Below, piece by piece: positions 42,563 through 52,488 of a stretch of 64,000 nt of DNA (position 1 is the stretch's first letter; every line of letters starts with the position of its first letter). Below the pieces are notes generated by a model that saw nothing but the letters and a program-made list of their open reading frames with translations, was not told the DNA's origin and did not search any database. The DNA lies in the NCBI GenBank assembly GCA_964437215.1, contig CAYTFZ010000004.1:1-64000 (forward strand), in the 5' to 3' direction. The translations under genes were made by a program, and so were the position numbers. The stretch is from JAAYAN01 sp964437215 (GTDB lineage: Bacteria > Bacteroidota > Ignavibacteria > Ignavibacteriales > Melioribacteraceae).

Positions 42563-45500
42563 TTACTTTATATCGCTAACCCTGCATATACTTTTAAAAT
42601 TACAGTAACTGCATACTTTTTTTTCCTTATCAGGCAAAGCCGAAAGACCGAATTTCCCTTCTTGAATAGAATCTGAATATTTTTTAATAAATTTTCTTAC
42701 AGAATCGATAAGATTGCGGTTTGCTTCTAAGGGATCGCTTTTTTTATCGGGGAAAACTATTTTCTTTTCTAACTTATCCGAATATTTAAGAGAGTAGATT
42801 TGCATTGCATAAGGTAAATGTTCAATTTCTGTTTTCTTTTGCAATAAATGAGCAGCCGCATCGGCATAAACTGGTAATTGAAGCGATAAACCATTATAAA
42901 GATCATCTTTCGTAATATTTGCTTTTCCTGTTTTATAATCAACAACCGAAACAGTATTATCTTGTATTTCAATACGGTCAATCTTGCCGCGAAGCATAAC
43001 ACCTTCAATTTCAAAAGGTTCGTCGGAGCTTAAGAATTCATCTCTTTTATCAGAATAAACCGAACCGAAAGCGGTTTCGAAATATGCTGGGATAAATCCT
43101 GTAATATCATTTCTTTCATTTAAAAGGAATTTATAAAGGATTGAATTCTCAATTTTCCCGTTGATTCCGAAGATTTTTTCTTTATCCCAAAACGCCATCG
43201 GCGATTTAAATATATCTTCTTTCTCAAGTTTCTTTTCGGCAAAATTAAAAAGCATTTTAATTGCTGCCGAAAATTCTTCGTTGCTGCAGCCGGCTAATTT
43301 AATATTTTTCGCTTTTAACTCGATAAAAAAATCAAAAAGAATATCGTGCAAAAAATTCCCTATTTCAAGTCCGGCAGCTTCTTCTTCGGGTTCTTCAATT
43401 ATTTCCAAATGCAAAATTCTTTCTGCAAAAAATTTAAATGGACATTTTGCATAGGTTTCGAATTGGGTAATCGAATATTGTTTTTCTGTATTTGGAATTG
43501 GTCCGGTATAACCGTTCCAGCCGGATACTGATAAATCATTTTGTTGCCGGAGCTTGTTAATTTTTATCTTTTCAAGAATATTATTTTTATCATCGGGAAG
43601 ATTATCTGAAAGGATGTTTTTAATTTCTTCCTGATTGAGCAATGCCGATTTTCCGAAAAGAATACCGGCTTCTTCATAATTAAGAATGTAATTTTTATAG
43701 TGCGAAATATTCTTTTTTTTGCATTCAAAAATTGCTAAAAAATCTTTAATGAATGAAGAAGTTTCCAACTCGGTTTTCCCATCCGATGCCGGATAAGAAA
43801 GCCAGAGTTTTTTATTCCAGGAGTTTAAGGCAGTGTAAAACTTATATCTTTCTTCCGAAATGTGAATATTTTCTTGTTTGAAAAAAGTCCCTGAAGAAAA
43901 TATTTCCGGCTGGTAGCGGGTAGGGAAATCACCATCGCACATTCCGCCTAAAAATAAATAACCGGCATTTATCCCGCGCATTTCTTCAACTGATGTAACA
44001 AGAACACCGTATCCGGATTTTTCTTTAACATTAAACCTCGAGGATGAGGAAATAAGCCTTAATTTGTCGAGAAAAAATTGCAGAGGAAATTTTGACGGGC
44101 TACTTTCTGCCGAGGTAAAAAGATTGAAAATTTCGGAGATTGTATCGGTAAAAAGACTGAGCGCTTTTATGTTTTCTTCAGTCTTACTGCCCGAATGCTT
44201 TAAGATACTTGATACAAAATCCGAATCAATAATCAGTTTTTCTAATTCCAGAATAAACTCTTTGTATGTTAGATTTTTTTCGAATGGTTTAAGAATTTTT
44301 TCAATATAACATATTGTATGTAAAGCTGAATTATAATCTTCTTTCGAAAAACCTTTATAATCTTCTCCTGTTTCACTTTCAAATTCGGAAGATAAAATCA
44401 ATTCTTTCAGTTTATTAATCCAATTAAATCTGCCCGAAACAATTCCGAAAACCGAACATATTCTTTCAAGATTTTTAGGATTGAATTTATGGGGTAAAAA
44501 ATAGCCGGAATAACCGATTCGCAGGATATCTTTATAATAAAAATCGTTTTCAAGAATTTCCAGCAATTTAATTAATGCAATAACCGGCTGCGAACTGTCC
44601 GTGCTTATCCGGTCAGTAAGATTTAGCGGAATGCCGTATGAAGGAAAAATTTCGCGGACAAAGGACGAGTAGTTTGAAATAAGATTAAAAGCAACACAAA
44701 TATCCGAAGGTTCAGTCTTCTCCTCTTTTAGCAAAAGTTTTATTTCTTTTGCAATTAACTCAACTTCTTCGCTTCGGTTTTTGGCTTCAATAAGGGTGAC
44801 CTTTTCTTTGAATAAATCAGTGCAGAAATTCTTTTTTAGAAAAAGATTTTCGCGGATTATATTTTTAAATCCGTTTGATGATGAACCCGATTTATCAAAT
44901 ACTTGCCTGAATCCGTTTTTCTCGAAAAAATAAAAGCATTCGTTAAGGTGCGAAAAAATCATCTGATTGTTAACATAATAGTCGAAATTTATGAATAATT
45001 CATTCTGCAAAAAGCCGCTGATGCGGTTTATTATTTCAATTTCGGGTTTGTAAAATTGATTAAATCCTGAAATAAAAGCTGTTTTAACTTTTGGGAATAA
45101 GCCTTCGAAGGATTTTTTGATTTCATTTTTATCTTGGATTATCAGTTCCCGGTAAATATCTCCTATTTCAAATGATTTCAATGTTTTGCAGTATTTAAGA
45201 TAGGATTCGTAAATTATTGCTATATCTTTTGCTTTACGTTTTTCTAAGGGTGTTAATTCTTCTGCTTCCTGAAAAAGCATTTCCGGCGATACTAAATTCT
45301 TTTTGTATTCCGAAATTACGTTTTTAATTCTGTCTAATGTCCCGTCGGGAATACTGCTTCCTTTCCCTCCGAAATAACCAAGTTCAAGATTGTTTATAGA
45401 AGTTTTTAACATTACAGCCATTGCTGCTTCGCTTGCTTCGGAAAAAGGAATTAAATTTTTTAATAATTTTACGGATAGGGTTGTTAAAGTTTCAATTGTA

Positions 45501-45673
45501 ATACCTGATGTGGTTTTACCCGGACATTCTTTGATAAGCTGTTTTTTAAGATTACGCAACTTCCTGTTTGTAGGAACAATAAATAAAATATTATCAATCT
45601 TGTTTTGATTTATCAAATCACTTATTAAATGATCGGTATCAATATTTTTAATATTATTTTTAGAAATTATCAT
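42563..45673 (-). CDS. AddB-like PD-(D/E)XK nuclease with Fe-S cluster
   Basis: A 1036-residue protein of the AddB/RecB family. The N-terminal half is a helicase-like core without a recognisable Walker A (VPTNRKLRNLK instead). The C-terminal nuclease has RGKIDRIEI and VVDYKTGK (metal D and catalytic D/K residues), and four cysteines typical of the AddB iron-sulfur cluster: one in YAKCPFKFF, three in CSYCNFKSIC at the very end. In two-subunit enzymes AddB pairs with the AddA helicase-nuclease to process double-strand breaks; no AddA gene is adjacent. Identity as AddB rather than another RecB-like nuclease is likely but not proven. Confidence 0.83.
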   Translation of the reverse strand: MIISKNNIKNIDTDHLISDLINQNKIDNILFIVPTNRKLRNLKKQLIKECPGKTTSGITIETLTTLSVKLLKNLIPFSEASEAAMAVMLKTSINNLELGYFGGKGSSIPDGTLDRIKNVISEYKKNLVSPEMLFQEAEELTPLEKRKAKDIAIIYESYLKYCKTLKSFEIGDIYRELIIQDKNEIKKSFEGLFPKVKTAFISGFNQFYKPEIEIINRISGFLQNELFINFDYYVNNQMIFSHLNECFYFFEKNGFRQVFDKSGSSSNGFKNIIRENLFLKKNFCTDLFKEKVTLIEAKNRSEEVELIAKEIKLLLKEEKTEPSDICVAFNLISNYSSFVREIFPSYGIPLNLTDRISTDSSQPVIALIKLLEILENDFYYKDILRIGYSGYFLPHKFNPKNLERICSVFGIVSGRFNWINKLKELILSSEFESETGEDYKGFSKEDYNSALHTICYIEKILKPFEKNLTYKEFILELEKLIIDSDFVSSILKHSGSKTEENIKALSLFTDTISEIFNLFTSAESSPSKFPLQFFLDKLRLISSSSRFNVKEKSGYGVLVTSVEEMRGINAGYLFLGGMCDGDFPTRYQPEIFSSGTFFKQENIHISEERYKFYTALNSWNKKLWLSYPASDGKTELETSSFIKDFLAIFECKKKNISHYKNYILNYEEAGILFGKSALLNQEEIKNILSDNLPDDKNNILEKIKINKLRQQNDLSVSGWNGYTGPIPNTEKQYSITQFETYAKCPFKFFAERILHLEIIEEPEEEAAGLEIGNFLHDILFDFFIELKAKNIKLAGCSNEEFSAAIKMLFNFAEKKLEKEDIFKSPMAFWDKEKIFGINGKIENSILYKFLLNERNDITGFIPAYFETAFGSVYSDKRDEFLSSDEPFEIEGVMLRGKIDRIEIQDNTVSVVDYKTGKANITKDDLYNGLSLQLPVYADAAAHLLQKKTEIEHLPYAMQIYSLKYSDKLEKKIVFPDKKSDPLEANRNLIDSVRKFIKKYSDSIQEGKFGLSALPDKEKKVCSYCNFKSICRVSDIK

Positions 45674-45829
45674 TGTTTAAATTCGAATTATTAATAAATT
45701 GCCAGCGAACATTTTATCAGCATTGCTTGTTTTGTGGTTACAAAATTAGCTTATAAACGAACAAGAAAATTATTATATTTTGAAAAGAGTTTTAATAATA
45801 AGTTATAACATAAAGAATTAAGGTCATAA

Positions 45830-46483
45830 ATGAAAAATATATTTTTCATAGTAGTTTTGTTTATTTCCTTTCCGGTGTTTGCGCAAAAACTTGGTGAAAT
45901 GGCACCCGAAGAACTTCCGGGAGAATTTCCGCCTTATCAATTCGGTTTCGATTTAATGTTTACCGAAGGAGGATTTGGATTCGGCACTTTTTTAAGGCGC
46001 GAAATTATGACAGATGTTTCTGCTTTTATCGATATTTCTATAAGCGAAGCAAAAGGCGAAAAAGAAATGGAATACTATGATTATTACGGACAGCCATTTG
46101 TTATAAACAAAAAAAACCGCGTTTTTCTTATTCCGTTGAATGTCGGTTTGATGTACCGATTATTTTCACACCAGCTTACGGATAATCTGCGTCCTTATAT
46201 AATCGCCGGAATAGGTCCTACACTTATTTTAACTACACCGTACGAAAGAAACGGCGAGCTTGTGGAATTCTTTAACTCTTTTAAATATTCGCATCCGTAT
46301 TATACATTGGGCGGATATTTTGGCGTAGGCGCAAATTTCGGATTGAGCCGCGACTATGTTATAGGCGTAAACGTCCGCTATTTTTATACGAAGTTAGGTA
46401 AAGGCATCGAAAATGAAACCGGCAATTTTCAGAAAGAATTCGGCGGAGTCTTTCTTGCAATAAATCTTGGTTTTATGTATTAG
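45830..46483 (+). CDS. Outer-membrane beta-barrel protein
   Basis: 217 residues with a signal peptide ending FAQ (residue 19). The rest alternates polar and hydrophobic residues in short strands (GGFGFGTFLRRE, VFLIPLNVGLMYRLF, GIGPTLILTT, YTLGGYFGVGANFG), ending AINLGFMY, an aromatic C-terminal residue as in outer-membrane barrels. It probably forms an eight-strand barrel of unknown role. It lies 37 bases upstream of the xylanase. Confidence 0.78.
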   Translation: MKNIFFIVVLFISFPVFAQKLGEMAPEELPGEFPPYQFGFDLMFTEGGFGFGTFLRREIMTDVSAFIDISISEAKGEKEMEYYDYYGQPFVINKKNRVFLIPLNVGLMYRLFSHQLTDNLRPYIIAGIGPTLILTTPYERNGELVEFFNSFKYSHPYYTLGGYFGVGANFGLSRDYVIGVNVRYFYTKLGKGIENETGNFQKEFGGVFLAINLGFMY

Positions 46484-46520
46484 TTCAATCATTTTTTAAA
46501 ATCTATTAAAAGGTAATTTT

Positions 46521-47630
46521 ATGAAGAAAAGTGTTTTATTGTTTCTAACTGTTATGTTTATAAATATTCAAGCGCAAACTGAGAGCATCCCTCTGCTGAA
46601 GGATGTTTTTAAAGATAAATTTTATATAGGCAACGCTCCAAGCGATTACATAATAAAAGGAAATGATCAAAAAGCATTGGAAATTTTAGCTGAACAGCAC
46701 AACAGTATTACTGCCGAAAATGTTATGAAATGGGAATCAGTACATCCGCAGCCGGGAAAATACAATTTTGAAGCTGCCGACAGATTTATTGAATTCGGTC
46801 TGAAGAATGATATGTATATTATCGGGCACACGCTTGTTTGGCATTCGCAGACTCCAAGATGGGTTTTCCAAGATGCAAATGGAAATCCCGAAACACGTGA
46901 AGGATTAATTGCAAAAATGGAAGAGCATATAACTACAGTTATGAGCAGATATAAAGGCAAAGTTAAAGCTTGGGATGTTGTTAACGAAGCTTTTAACGAG
47001 GATGGGACTTTGCGTAGCAGTCCTTGGCAGAAAATTATTGGCGACGATTTTATTAAAATTGCTTTCCAAATTGCCAATAAAGTTGATCCCGATGCAAAAT
47101 TAATTTATAACGATTACAATTTGTGTTTCAAAGCAAAACGCGAGGGATGCATTAAATATATTAAAAGTCTGCTTGATGAAGGCGTGAAAGTTTATGCAAT
47201 TGGAGAACAAGGTCACTGGGATATGGTTAGTCCTAAAAATGAAGAAATTATTGGTTTTTTTGAAGATGTGAAGAAAATCGGATTAAAAGCAATGATTACA
47301 GAGCTGGATATAAATGTGCTGCCGAATCCGTGGAATTTTACTGGAGCAGATGTTAGTGTAAACTTTGCAGCAAGACCTGATGCAAATCCTTACACAGATG
47401 GATTGCCGGATAGTGTTGAAACCAAGCATGCAGAAAAATATGCAGAGGTTTTCAGCATATTCCTTGAATATCAAGATATTCTGGACAGAGTAACCTTTTG
47501 GGGAGTACACGATGGACATTCCTGGAAAAATAATTTCCCGGTAAGAGGAAGAACAGATTACCCGTTATTGTTTGACAGGCAATACCAGCCTAAAAAAGCT
47601 TTTTATTCAATTATAGATTTAGTTAAATAA
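46521..47630 (+). CDS. Endo-1,4-beta-xylanase, GH10
   Basis: A 369-residue secreted glycoside hydrolase: signal peptide ending AQ (residue 19), then a GH10 TIM barrel. The acid/base glutamate is E156 in WDVVNEAF and the nucleophile is E261 in ITELDIN; GHTLVWHSQTP near 102 and NDYN near 197 are also family hallmarks. It cleaves the xylan backbone. There is no carbohydrate-binding or T9SS sorting domain, so it is probably released through the general pathway or kept in the periplasm. AAAAGG lies upstream of the ATG. It may form a unit with the barrel protein before it. Confidence 0.93.
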   Translation: MKKSVLLFLTVMFINIQAQTESIPLLKDVFKDKFYIGNAPSDYIIKGNDQKALEILAEQHNSITAENVMKWESVHPQPGKYNFEAADRFIEFGLKNDMYIIGHTLVWHSQTPRWVFQDANGNPETREGLIAKMEEHITTVMSRYKGKVKAWDVVNEAFNEDGTLRSSPWQKIIGDDFIKIAFQIANKVDPDAKLIYNDYNLCFKAKREGCIKYIKSLLDEGVKVYAIGEQGHWDMVSPKNEEIIGFFEDVKKIGLKAMITELDINVLPNPWNFTGADVSVNFAARPDANPYTDGLPDSVETKHAEKYAEVFSIFLEYQDILDRVTFWGVHDGHSWKNNFPVRGRTDYPLLFDRQYQPKKAFYSIIDLVK

Positions 47631-47645
47631 TAATTTATGTTTTAT

Positions 47646-47685
47646 CTCAAAGATGCCGGGAGAAATCCTGCGCATCTTTGAATAT
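47646..47685. terminator. Bidirectional terminator with GAAA loop
   Basis: CAAAGATGC (47648-47656) pairs with GCATCTTTG (47672-47680); an inner stem CGGGA/TCCTG closes a GAAA tetraloop with one bulged C. It lies between the convergent xylanase and thioredoxin-fold genes. Confidence 0.75.
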
Positions 47686-47699
47686 ATTTTTCCCAATCA

Positions 47700-48236
47700 T
47701 CAGCTTTTCCACTTAATTGTACACCCGATCGAAAATGTTTCAGGCATCGAAATTTCTTTTCCTTGCAGCATTTCGGAAATTGCTTCTTCGAGATAACGGG
47801 TTTTCACTTGTTCAGCGTCCTGCCAATTATCATCAATTTTTCCGTGATAACGTAATTTCTTATCCGCATCGAAAAGAAATGCCTCGGGGGTGTGAGTTGC
47901 ACCAAAAACTTTTGCAACCGATTGGTCTTCATCGCGCAAATACAAAAAATTAAAATTCTTCTCCCTGCTTCTTGCAATCATATTTTCGAAACTGTCTTCG
48001 GGGTATTTTTCGGAATCATTTGAATTTACAGCTGCAATTGCAATGTCGTTGTAATATTTTTTCTGTAAATCAATTATCCTGTTTTCATAAGCTTGAACAT
48101 AAGGGCAATGATTGCAAGTGAAAATAATGACTAATCCCTTTTTTATAAGATTTTTTAGCGTGTAGATTTTTCCGTCAGTAGCCGGTAAAATACAATCGGG
48201 CATTTCCGAACCGATAATTAATTTATCTGTTGCCAT
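47700..48236 (-). CDS. Cytoplasmic thioredoxin/peroxiredoxin-like protein
   Basis: A 178-residue redoxin fold without signal peptide: GSEMPDCILPATDGKIYTLKNL start, active-site C41-N-H-C44 in FTCNHCPYVQAY, DEDQSVAKVFGATHTPEAFLFD (with the cis-proline), and a terminal GCTIKWK. This CxHC-PY form belongs to the PRX-like family of AhpC/TSA proteins. Substrate not known. Single gene on its strand. Confidence 0.85.
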   Translation of the reverse strand: MATDKLIIGSEMPDCILPATDGKIYTLKNLIKKGLVIIFTCNHCPYVQAYENRIIDLQKKYYNDIAIAAVNSNDSEKYPEDSFENMIARSREKNFNFLYLRDEDQSVAKVFGATHTPEAFLFDADKKLRYHGKIDDNWQDAEQVKTRYLEEAISEMLQGKEISMPETFSIGCTIKWKS

Positions 48237-48340
48237 ATTTTTCCTGAATAAATTAGTTTATAATTTCTTAATTTTAAAAAGAATACTAAAAAATATGCTG
48301 AACTTTTTAAAGTTAATAATTTTTAATGAGAAGGTGATTA

Positions 48341-49753
48341 GTGAAGAATGTTTTGCAAATCAACGAGATCTACAGCAGATACGATACTTATTCCGAAAAG
48401 AGTTTATCAGGCAGAATTATTAAAGTTGAAAATATTATGCCATTACTAAAAGAATTTTCGGCAAAACACCTTTTTGAAGTAAAAGTTATTGGAAATTCAG
48501 TTAAAGGCAAGCCTGTTCATTCAATAAAATTCGGGCACGGAAAAACAAAAGTGCTGATGTGGACGCAAATGCATGGTGACGAACCGACGGCAACTAAAGC
48601 TGTTTTCGATCTTCTGAATTTTCTATCTGCTGCCGACGATTTTGAAAATTTGCGGAAAACAATATTTAAAAATCTTACAGTCCAGATAATCCCGATGCTT
48701 AATCCAGATGGCGCCGAAATTTTTACCCGCGAGAACGCACTGAATATTGATATAAACAGAGATGCAAAAAGATTGCAGTCACCCGAAGCCAAAATATTAT
48801 GGGATATCCGTGAAAAATTCAATCCGGATTTCGGGTTTAATCTGCACGATCAAAATAACCGCTATTCGGCCGGAAAAACTTTTAAAAGCGCAGTTATTTC
48901 GATGCTTGCTCCTCCGTATAATAAAAAGAAGACAGTTGATAAAACCCGAAAAAAAGCCATGCAGATAATTGTTGATATCCGAAGAGAGTTGAAAAAATTT
49001 GTGCCGGGACATATTGCAAGATATAATGACGATTTTGAACCCAGAGCTTTCGGCGATAATTTTATGCGGCGTGGAACAAGTACAATTTTAATTGAATCGG
49101 GTGGCTGGAAAGATGATGATGATAAGGAATTTGTAAGGAAAATGAATTTTCTGGCATTTATTTCAGCATTGAGTTCAATCGCATCTAAAAGTTATAAAGA
49201 ATCCCGATTTAAAGAATATTATAGAATACCGGAAAATGAAAAAATTCTGTTTGATGTACTTCTCCGCAATCTTATAAGGAAAATTAACGGCTGCGAGCAT
49301 ATTGTTGATATTGGAATCAACCGGACCGAACAGGTTGATGAAAACGGCAGAATCTTTTATAAAGGTACTATTGGAGATTTGGGTGATTTATCCACTTTTT
49401 TTGGATATGAAGAATATGACCTTGAAGGATTCGAAATAAAAAAAGCCGAATACTTTTCGGAAAAATTTAGAAATATTGAAAACATTGAAATAAAGAATAT
49501 TGATAGAGAGTTACAAAACGGAAAAATGATAATCCTCGTGAATGAAAAAATTCCCCGCGACCGTCCCTTTGAATTACCTATTTTAGTAATTAACGAAAAC
49601 GATAACTTCGACAATTTAATAAAAACCGATTGCCCTGCATTCTTTTCAATATGCAAAGACAATAAAAACAATTATTCTGTTGTAAACGGTTTCTTCCGCG
49701 ATAATTTTATTACGTCTTCGCAAAAAACTAATGGAATTGTGATGAAACTATGA
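48341..49753 (+). CDS. M14-family zinc carboxypeptidase
   Basis: 470 residues, no signal peptide. Zinc ligands H78 and E81 in TQMHGDEP, H169 in FNLHDQN, and catalytic E252 in ILIESGGW, with MLNPDGAEIFTREN and NIDINRD between them as is usual for M14. The C-terminal 190 residues form an extra domain of unknown function. The start is a GTG with GAAGGTG four bases upstream. In related bacteria such proteins cleave peptides or peptidoglycan fragments; the cytoplasmic location predicted here makes a murein-recycling or peptide role possible. Confidence 0.85.
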   Translation: MKNVLQINEIYSRYDTYSEKSLSGRIIKVENIMPLLKEFSAKHLFEVKVIGNSVKGKPVHSIKFGHGKTKVLMWTQMHGDEPTATKAVFDLLNFLSAADDFENLRKTIFKNLTVQIIPMLNPDGAEIFTRENALNIDINRDAKRLQSPEAKILWDIREKFNPDFGFNLHDQNNRYSAGKTFKSAVISMLAPPYNKKKTVDKTRKKAMQIIVDIRRELKKFVPGHIARYNDDFEPRAFGDNFMRRGTSTILIESGGWKDDDDKEFVRKMNFLAFISALSSIASKSYKESRFKEYYRIPENEKILFDVLLRNLIRKINGCEHIVDIGINRTEQVDENGRIFYKGTIGDLGDLSTFFGYEEYDLEGFEIKKAEYFSEKFRNIENIEIKNIDRELQNGKMIILVNEKIPRDRPFELPILVINENDNFDNLIKTDCPAFFSICKDNKNNYSVVNGFFRDNFITSSQKTNGIVMKL

Positions 49754-50004
49754 AGAGCAAGAAAAATAATTATTTTATAGTTTAACCGCGTAAACCTGTT
49801 GTTTTTTACAGTTTGCTGGCTGGCAAATTATCAGCAGCAAAAAACTAATCCTTATGAAATAAGAAGACAAATTGAATATGAGAAATATATTATTCTCACA
49901 TTCAGTTTTAAGATTTAACATTCGAATTTAAATACTGTTGAATATTTAGAAGAAAAGGATATATTTACTCTTAAAAAAAGAAAATTCTTATAAAGAGGTT
50001 TTCT

Positions 50005-52455
50005 ATGTTTAAGAAAAAATACCAAAGAATCTTTTTCATAACGTTTTATCTTTCATATTTTGCTTACCCTGCTTTTAGTCAAGCGCAAATGCAATTTAAT
50101 ATTACTGAGGATATTAAAACGGAGTTTGCAACATATCATCCTTTCCCCGCAGTTTTTAATCCTCAAATCTCCTCATTTACCATTGAACCTGATTTAAGTG
50201 ATGTTCAATATTTACCTCCGATTAGTCCAGAAGATTTGAATATGCTGAAAAATAATCACTTTACTGTTCGTAAAAGCGAGTTTACACAAATTTATGATGT
50301 TTATAATGCAGCAACGCTTGGGAGTGACCCTGTTTTTATTACTTCTGATGCAGTTTTACACGCCTATCACGTTTTGTACGACCGTTTTTTAATGAAGACA
50401 GAGAGTAATAAATTTTATTCTTCACTGAATGAATTAACAGATTCGCTTTTAAACAAGACTTATTTCCTTTACAAAAATGAAGAGACTTTAGATGTAAAAG
50501 AAGCATTGTTCAGGAATCTAGCTTTTTTTTCTGTTGCAAAAAAACTATTATCGGTGGATAGTATTGTTGTATATGATGAAGTAAAGGATTTAGTAAATGA
50601 AGAAATCCAGCTTATTAATCAGCATCAGGGATTTAGTTATTCGCCGATTTTGGGAAACTTTTCGCAGCTCGATTACAGCCAGTTTCAGGTTCGCGGGCAC
50701 TATACAAAGTCGGATACATTATCGGCATACTTTAAAACAATGATGTGGTATGGATGGACTATTTTTACAATGGAGCCTGATTTGTTCGGTAACCTTTCTT
50801 TAACCCATACGCTGCAAGCTTTGTTCAATGTTAAGATAATTTATTCGGATGAAGAACTATTAAACTTGTGGAAAGCTATTTATGAGCCGACAGTCTTTTT
50901 TGCAGGAAAAACTGACGATCCTAATCTAAAGGATTACAAGAAAATTGCTGATGAAATATACGGAGAAAATTTTGTCGAATTATCTCCACAAAGTATTGCA
51001 AATACTGAAATGCTGAATAGTTTTATCGAAAAAGCAAAAATGCTGCCAGAGCCGAAAATCCCGAATTATATTTACGGAAGCACAGGTGTATATAAGGGTT
51101 TCAGGTTTATGGGACAAAGATTTATTCCCGATTCGTATATGTTTTCGGGATTAGTATATCCATCAGTTGGCAGCCGGTTTTTCCCAAAAGGACTTGATTT
51201 AATGTATGTGTTGGGTTCCGAAAGAGCTTATTCAATTTTAGATTCTGTATATCACGAAACTGAAAATGCTGCTTACGTTTCTCAATTAAACCAATTCAGA
51301 ACGGAATTCAGTAATAAATCAGGCGAAGAATGGGTTCAAAATTTATATTGGGATTGGCTTTATTGTTTAATGCCGCTGCTTTATGAGAAAAATTCCGGGT
51401 ATCCTTATTTTATGCAGAACATTGCCTGGATGGATAAAGAACTTTTAACAGCCTTAGCTTCTTGGGCAGAATTACGGCACGATACTATTCTTTACGGCAA
51501 ACAAAGCAGTACGCCTAGAACCAGTCTGCCCGAAACAGCTCCGGGATATGTTGAACCTAATCCATATTTGTATGCCCGTCTGGCAAGTCTTGTAAAATAT
51601 ACAAAAGACGGATTGCAGAGTTTTAATTTGATGAATGAAAATATTTTGAAATCCACTCAGTTGTTAGAGGATTATTTATTGTTCTTAAGAGATGCATCAA
51701 TAAAGGAATTGGAAGAAATTCCGCTTTCGGAACAGGATTATAAAAATATTTTAAGCTTCGGTTCAATACTAAGCCAGTTAGTTAATGATCCGGACGATAA
51801 GACAGGTAAAGATAAAATGCCTGTTGTTGCAGACGTTCATACCGATCAAAATACTAACAGATGTCTTGAAGAAGCTGTAGGATTTCCGCTGGAAATACTT
51901 GTTATTGTAAATGAAGGAGGAGTTAAAAGACTTGCCAGAGGGGTAGTATTTTCGTATTATGAATTTACTCAGCCTATTGAAACCAGGCTTACTGATGAAG
52001 CCTGGTTTGAAATGTTGAACAATACTCCTCCTGATTTGCCCGATTGGTTTGAAAGTTTTATGGACTTAAATGCTTCTCAGCCTACATATTTGCAGGATGA
52101 AGTTCCTAATCTTTTTGGAAACAAATTTAATTATACAGTATCAGTTGATCCTGATTTAAGCGGTATTCCTGAAATTTTCGCATTATCACAAAATTACCCA
52201 AATCCGTTTAATCCTTCTACAATAATAAGGTATTCCCTGCCTGCCGGCAGGCAGGAATTACCAATGAACAATATGGTAACTCTTAAAATCTATAATATGC
52301 TCGGTCAGGAAGTAGCAACACTTGTAAACAAAGAACAACCAGCCGGAAATTATGAGGTTAAATTTGATGCCGGAAATCTTGCTTCGGGAGTATATCTGTA
52401 CCGTTTGCAGGCAGGTGAATTTTCTTCAGTAAAAAAACTTATTCTTATGAAGTAG
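50005..52455 (+). CDS. DUF3160 protein with type IX secretion sorting domain
   Basis: 816 residues: signal peptide to FSQ (residue 26); a large DUF3160 domain (about 80-690) with the characteristic DPVFITSDAVLHAYHVLYDRFL and KNLYWDW-type segments; and a C-terminal type A sorting domain (about 727-816) opening with LSQNYPNPFNPST and ending GVYLYRLQ...KKLILMK. Such domains target proteins across the outer membrane through the type IX system. DUF3160 has no established activity. An insertion in the sorting domain (PAGRQEL) coincides with a perfect DNA palindrome. It lies before the DUF5060/DUF4038 hydrolase. Confidence 0.88.
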   Translation: MFKKKYQRIFFITFYLSYFAYPAFSQAQMQFNITEDIKTEFATYHPFPAVFNPQISSFTIEPDLSDVQYLPPISPEDLNMLKNNHFTVRKSEFTQIYDVYNAATLGSDPVFITSDAVLHAYHVLYDRFLMKTESNKFYSSLNELTDSLLNKTYFLYKNEETLDVKEALFRNLAFFSVAKKLLSVDSIVVYDEVKDLVNEEIQLINQHQGFSYSPILGNFSQLDYSQFQVRGHYTKSDTLSAYFKTMMWYGWTIFTMEPDLFGNLSLTHTLQALFNVKIIYSDEELLNLWKAIYEPTVFFAGKTDDPNLKDYKKIADEIYGENFVELSPQSIANTEMLNSFIEKAKMLPEPKIPNYIYGSTGVYKGFRFMGQRFIPDSYMFSGLVYPSVGSRFFPKGLDLMYVLGSERAYSILDSVYHETENAAYVSQLNQFRTEFSNKSGEEWVQNLYWDWLYCLMPLLYEKNSGYPYFMQNIAWMDKELLTALASWAELRHDTILYGKQSSTPRTSLPETAPGYVEPNPYLYARLASLVKYTKDGLQSFNLMNENILKSTQLLEDYLLFLRDASIKELEEIPLSEQDYKNILSFGSILSQLVNDPDDKTGKDKMPVVADVHTDQNTNRCLEEAVGFPLEILVIVNEGGVKRLARGVVFSYYEFTQPIETRLTDEAWFEMLNNTPPDLPDWFESFMDLNASQPTYLQDEVPNLFGNKFNYTVSVDPDLSGIPEIFALSQNYPNPFNPSTIIRYSLPAGRQELPMNNMVTLKIYNMLGQEVATLVNKEQPAGNYEVKFDAGNLASGVYLYRLQAGEFSSVKKLILMK
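52236..52255. repeat. Perfect 20-bp palindrome inside the sorting domain
   Basis: CCTGCCTGCC at 52236-52245 is followed at once by its reverse complement to 52255. It is translated in frame as part of LPAGRQE, which interrupts the YSLP...NMVTLKIYN pattern of the sorting domain. G+C is 80%, against about 35% around it, so it looks like an inserted mobile-type sequence. Confidence 0.8.
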
Positions 52456-52488
52456 AACGAATTTATCTAATAATAAATAGAGAGTTTT

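Noticed and set aside
49754..50004. 251-base gap before the DUF3160 gene examined for a small gene or RNA
   Set aside because: Only short open frames without start signals and no stable hairpin were found.
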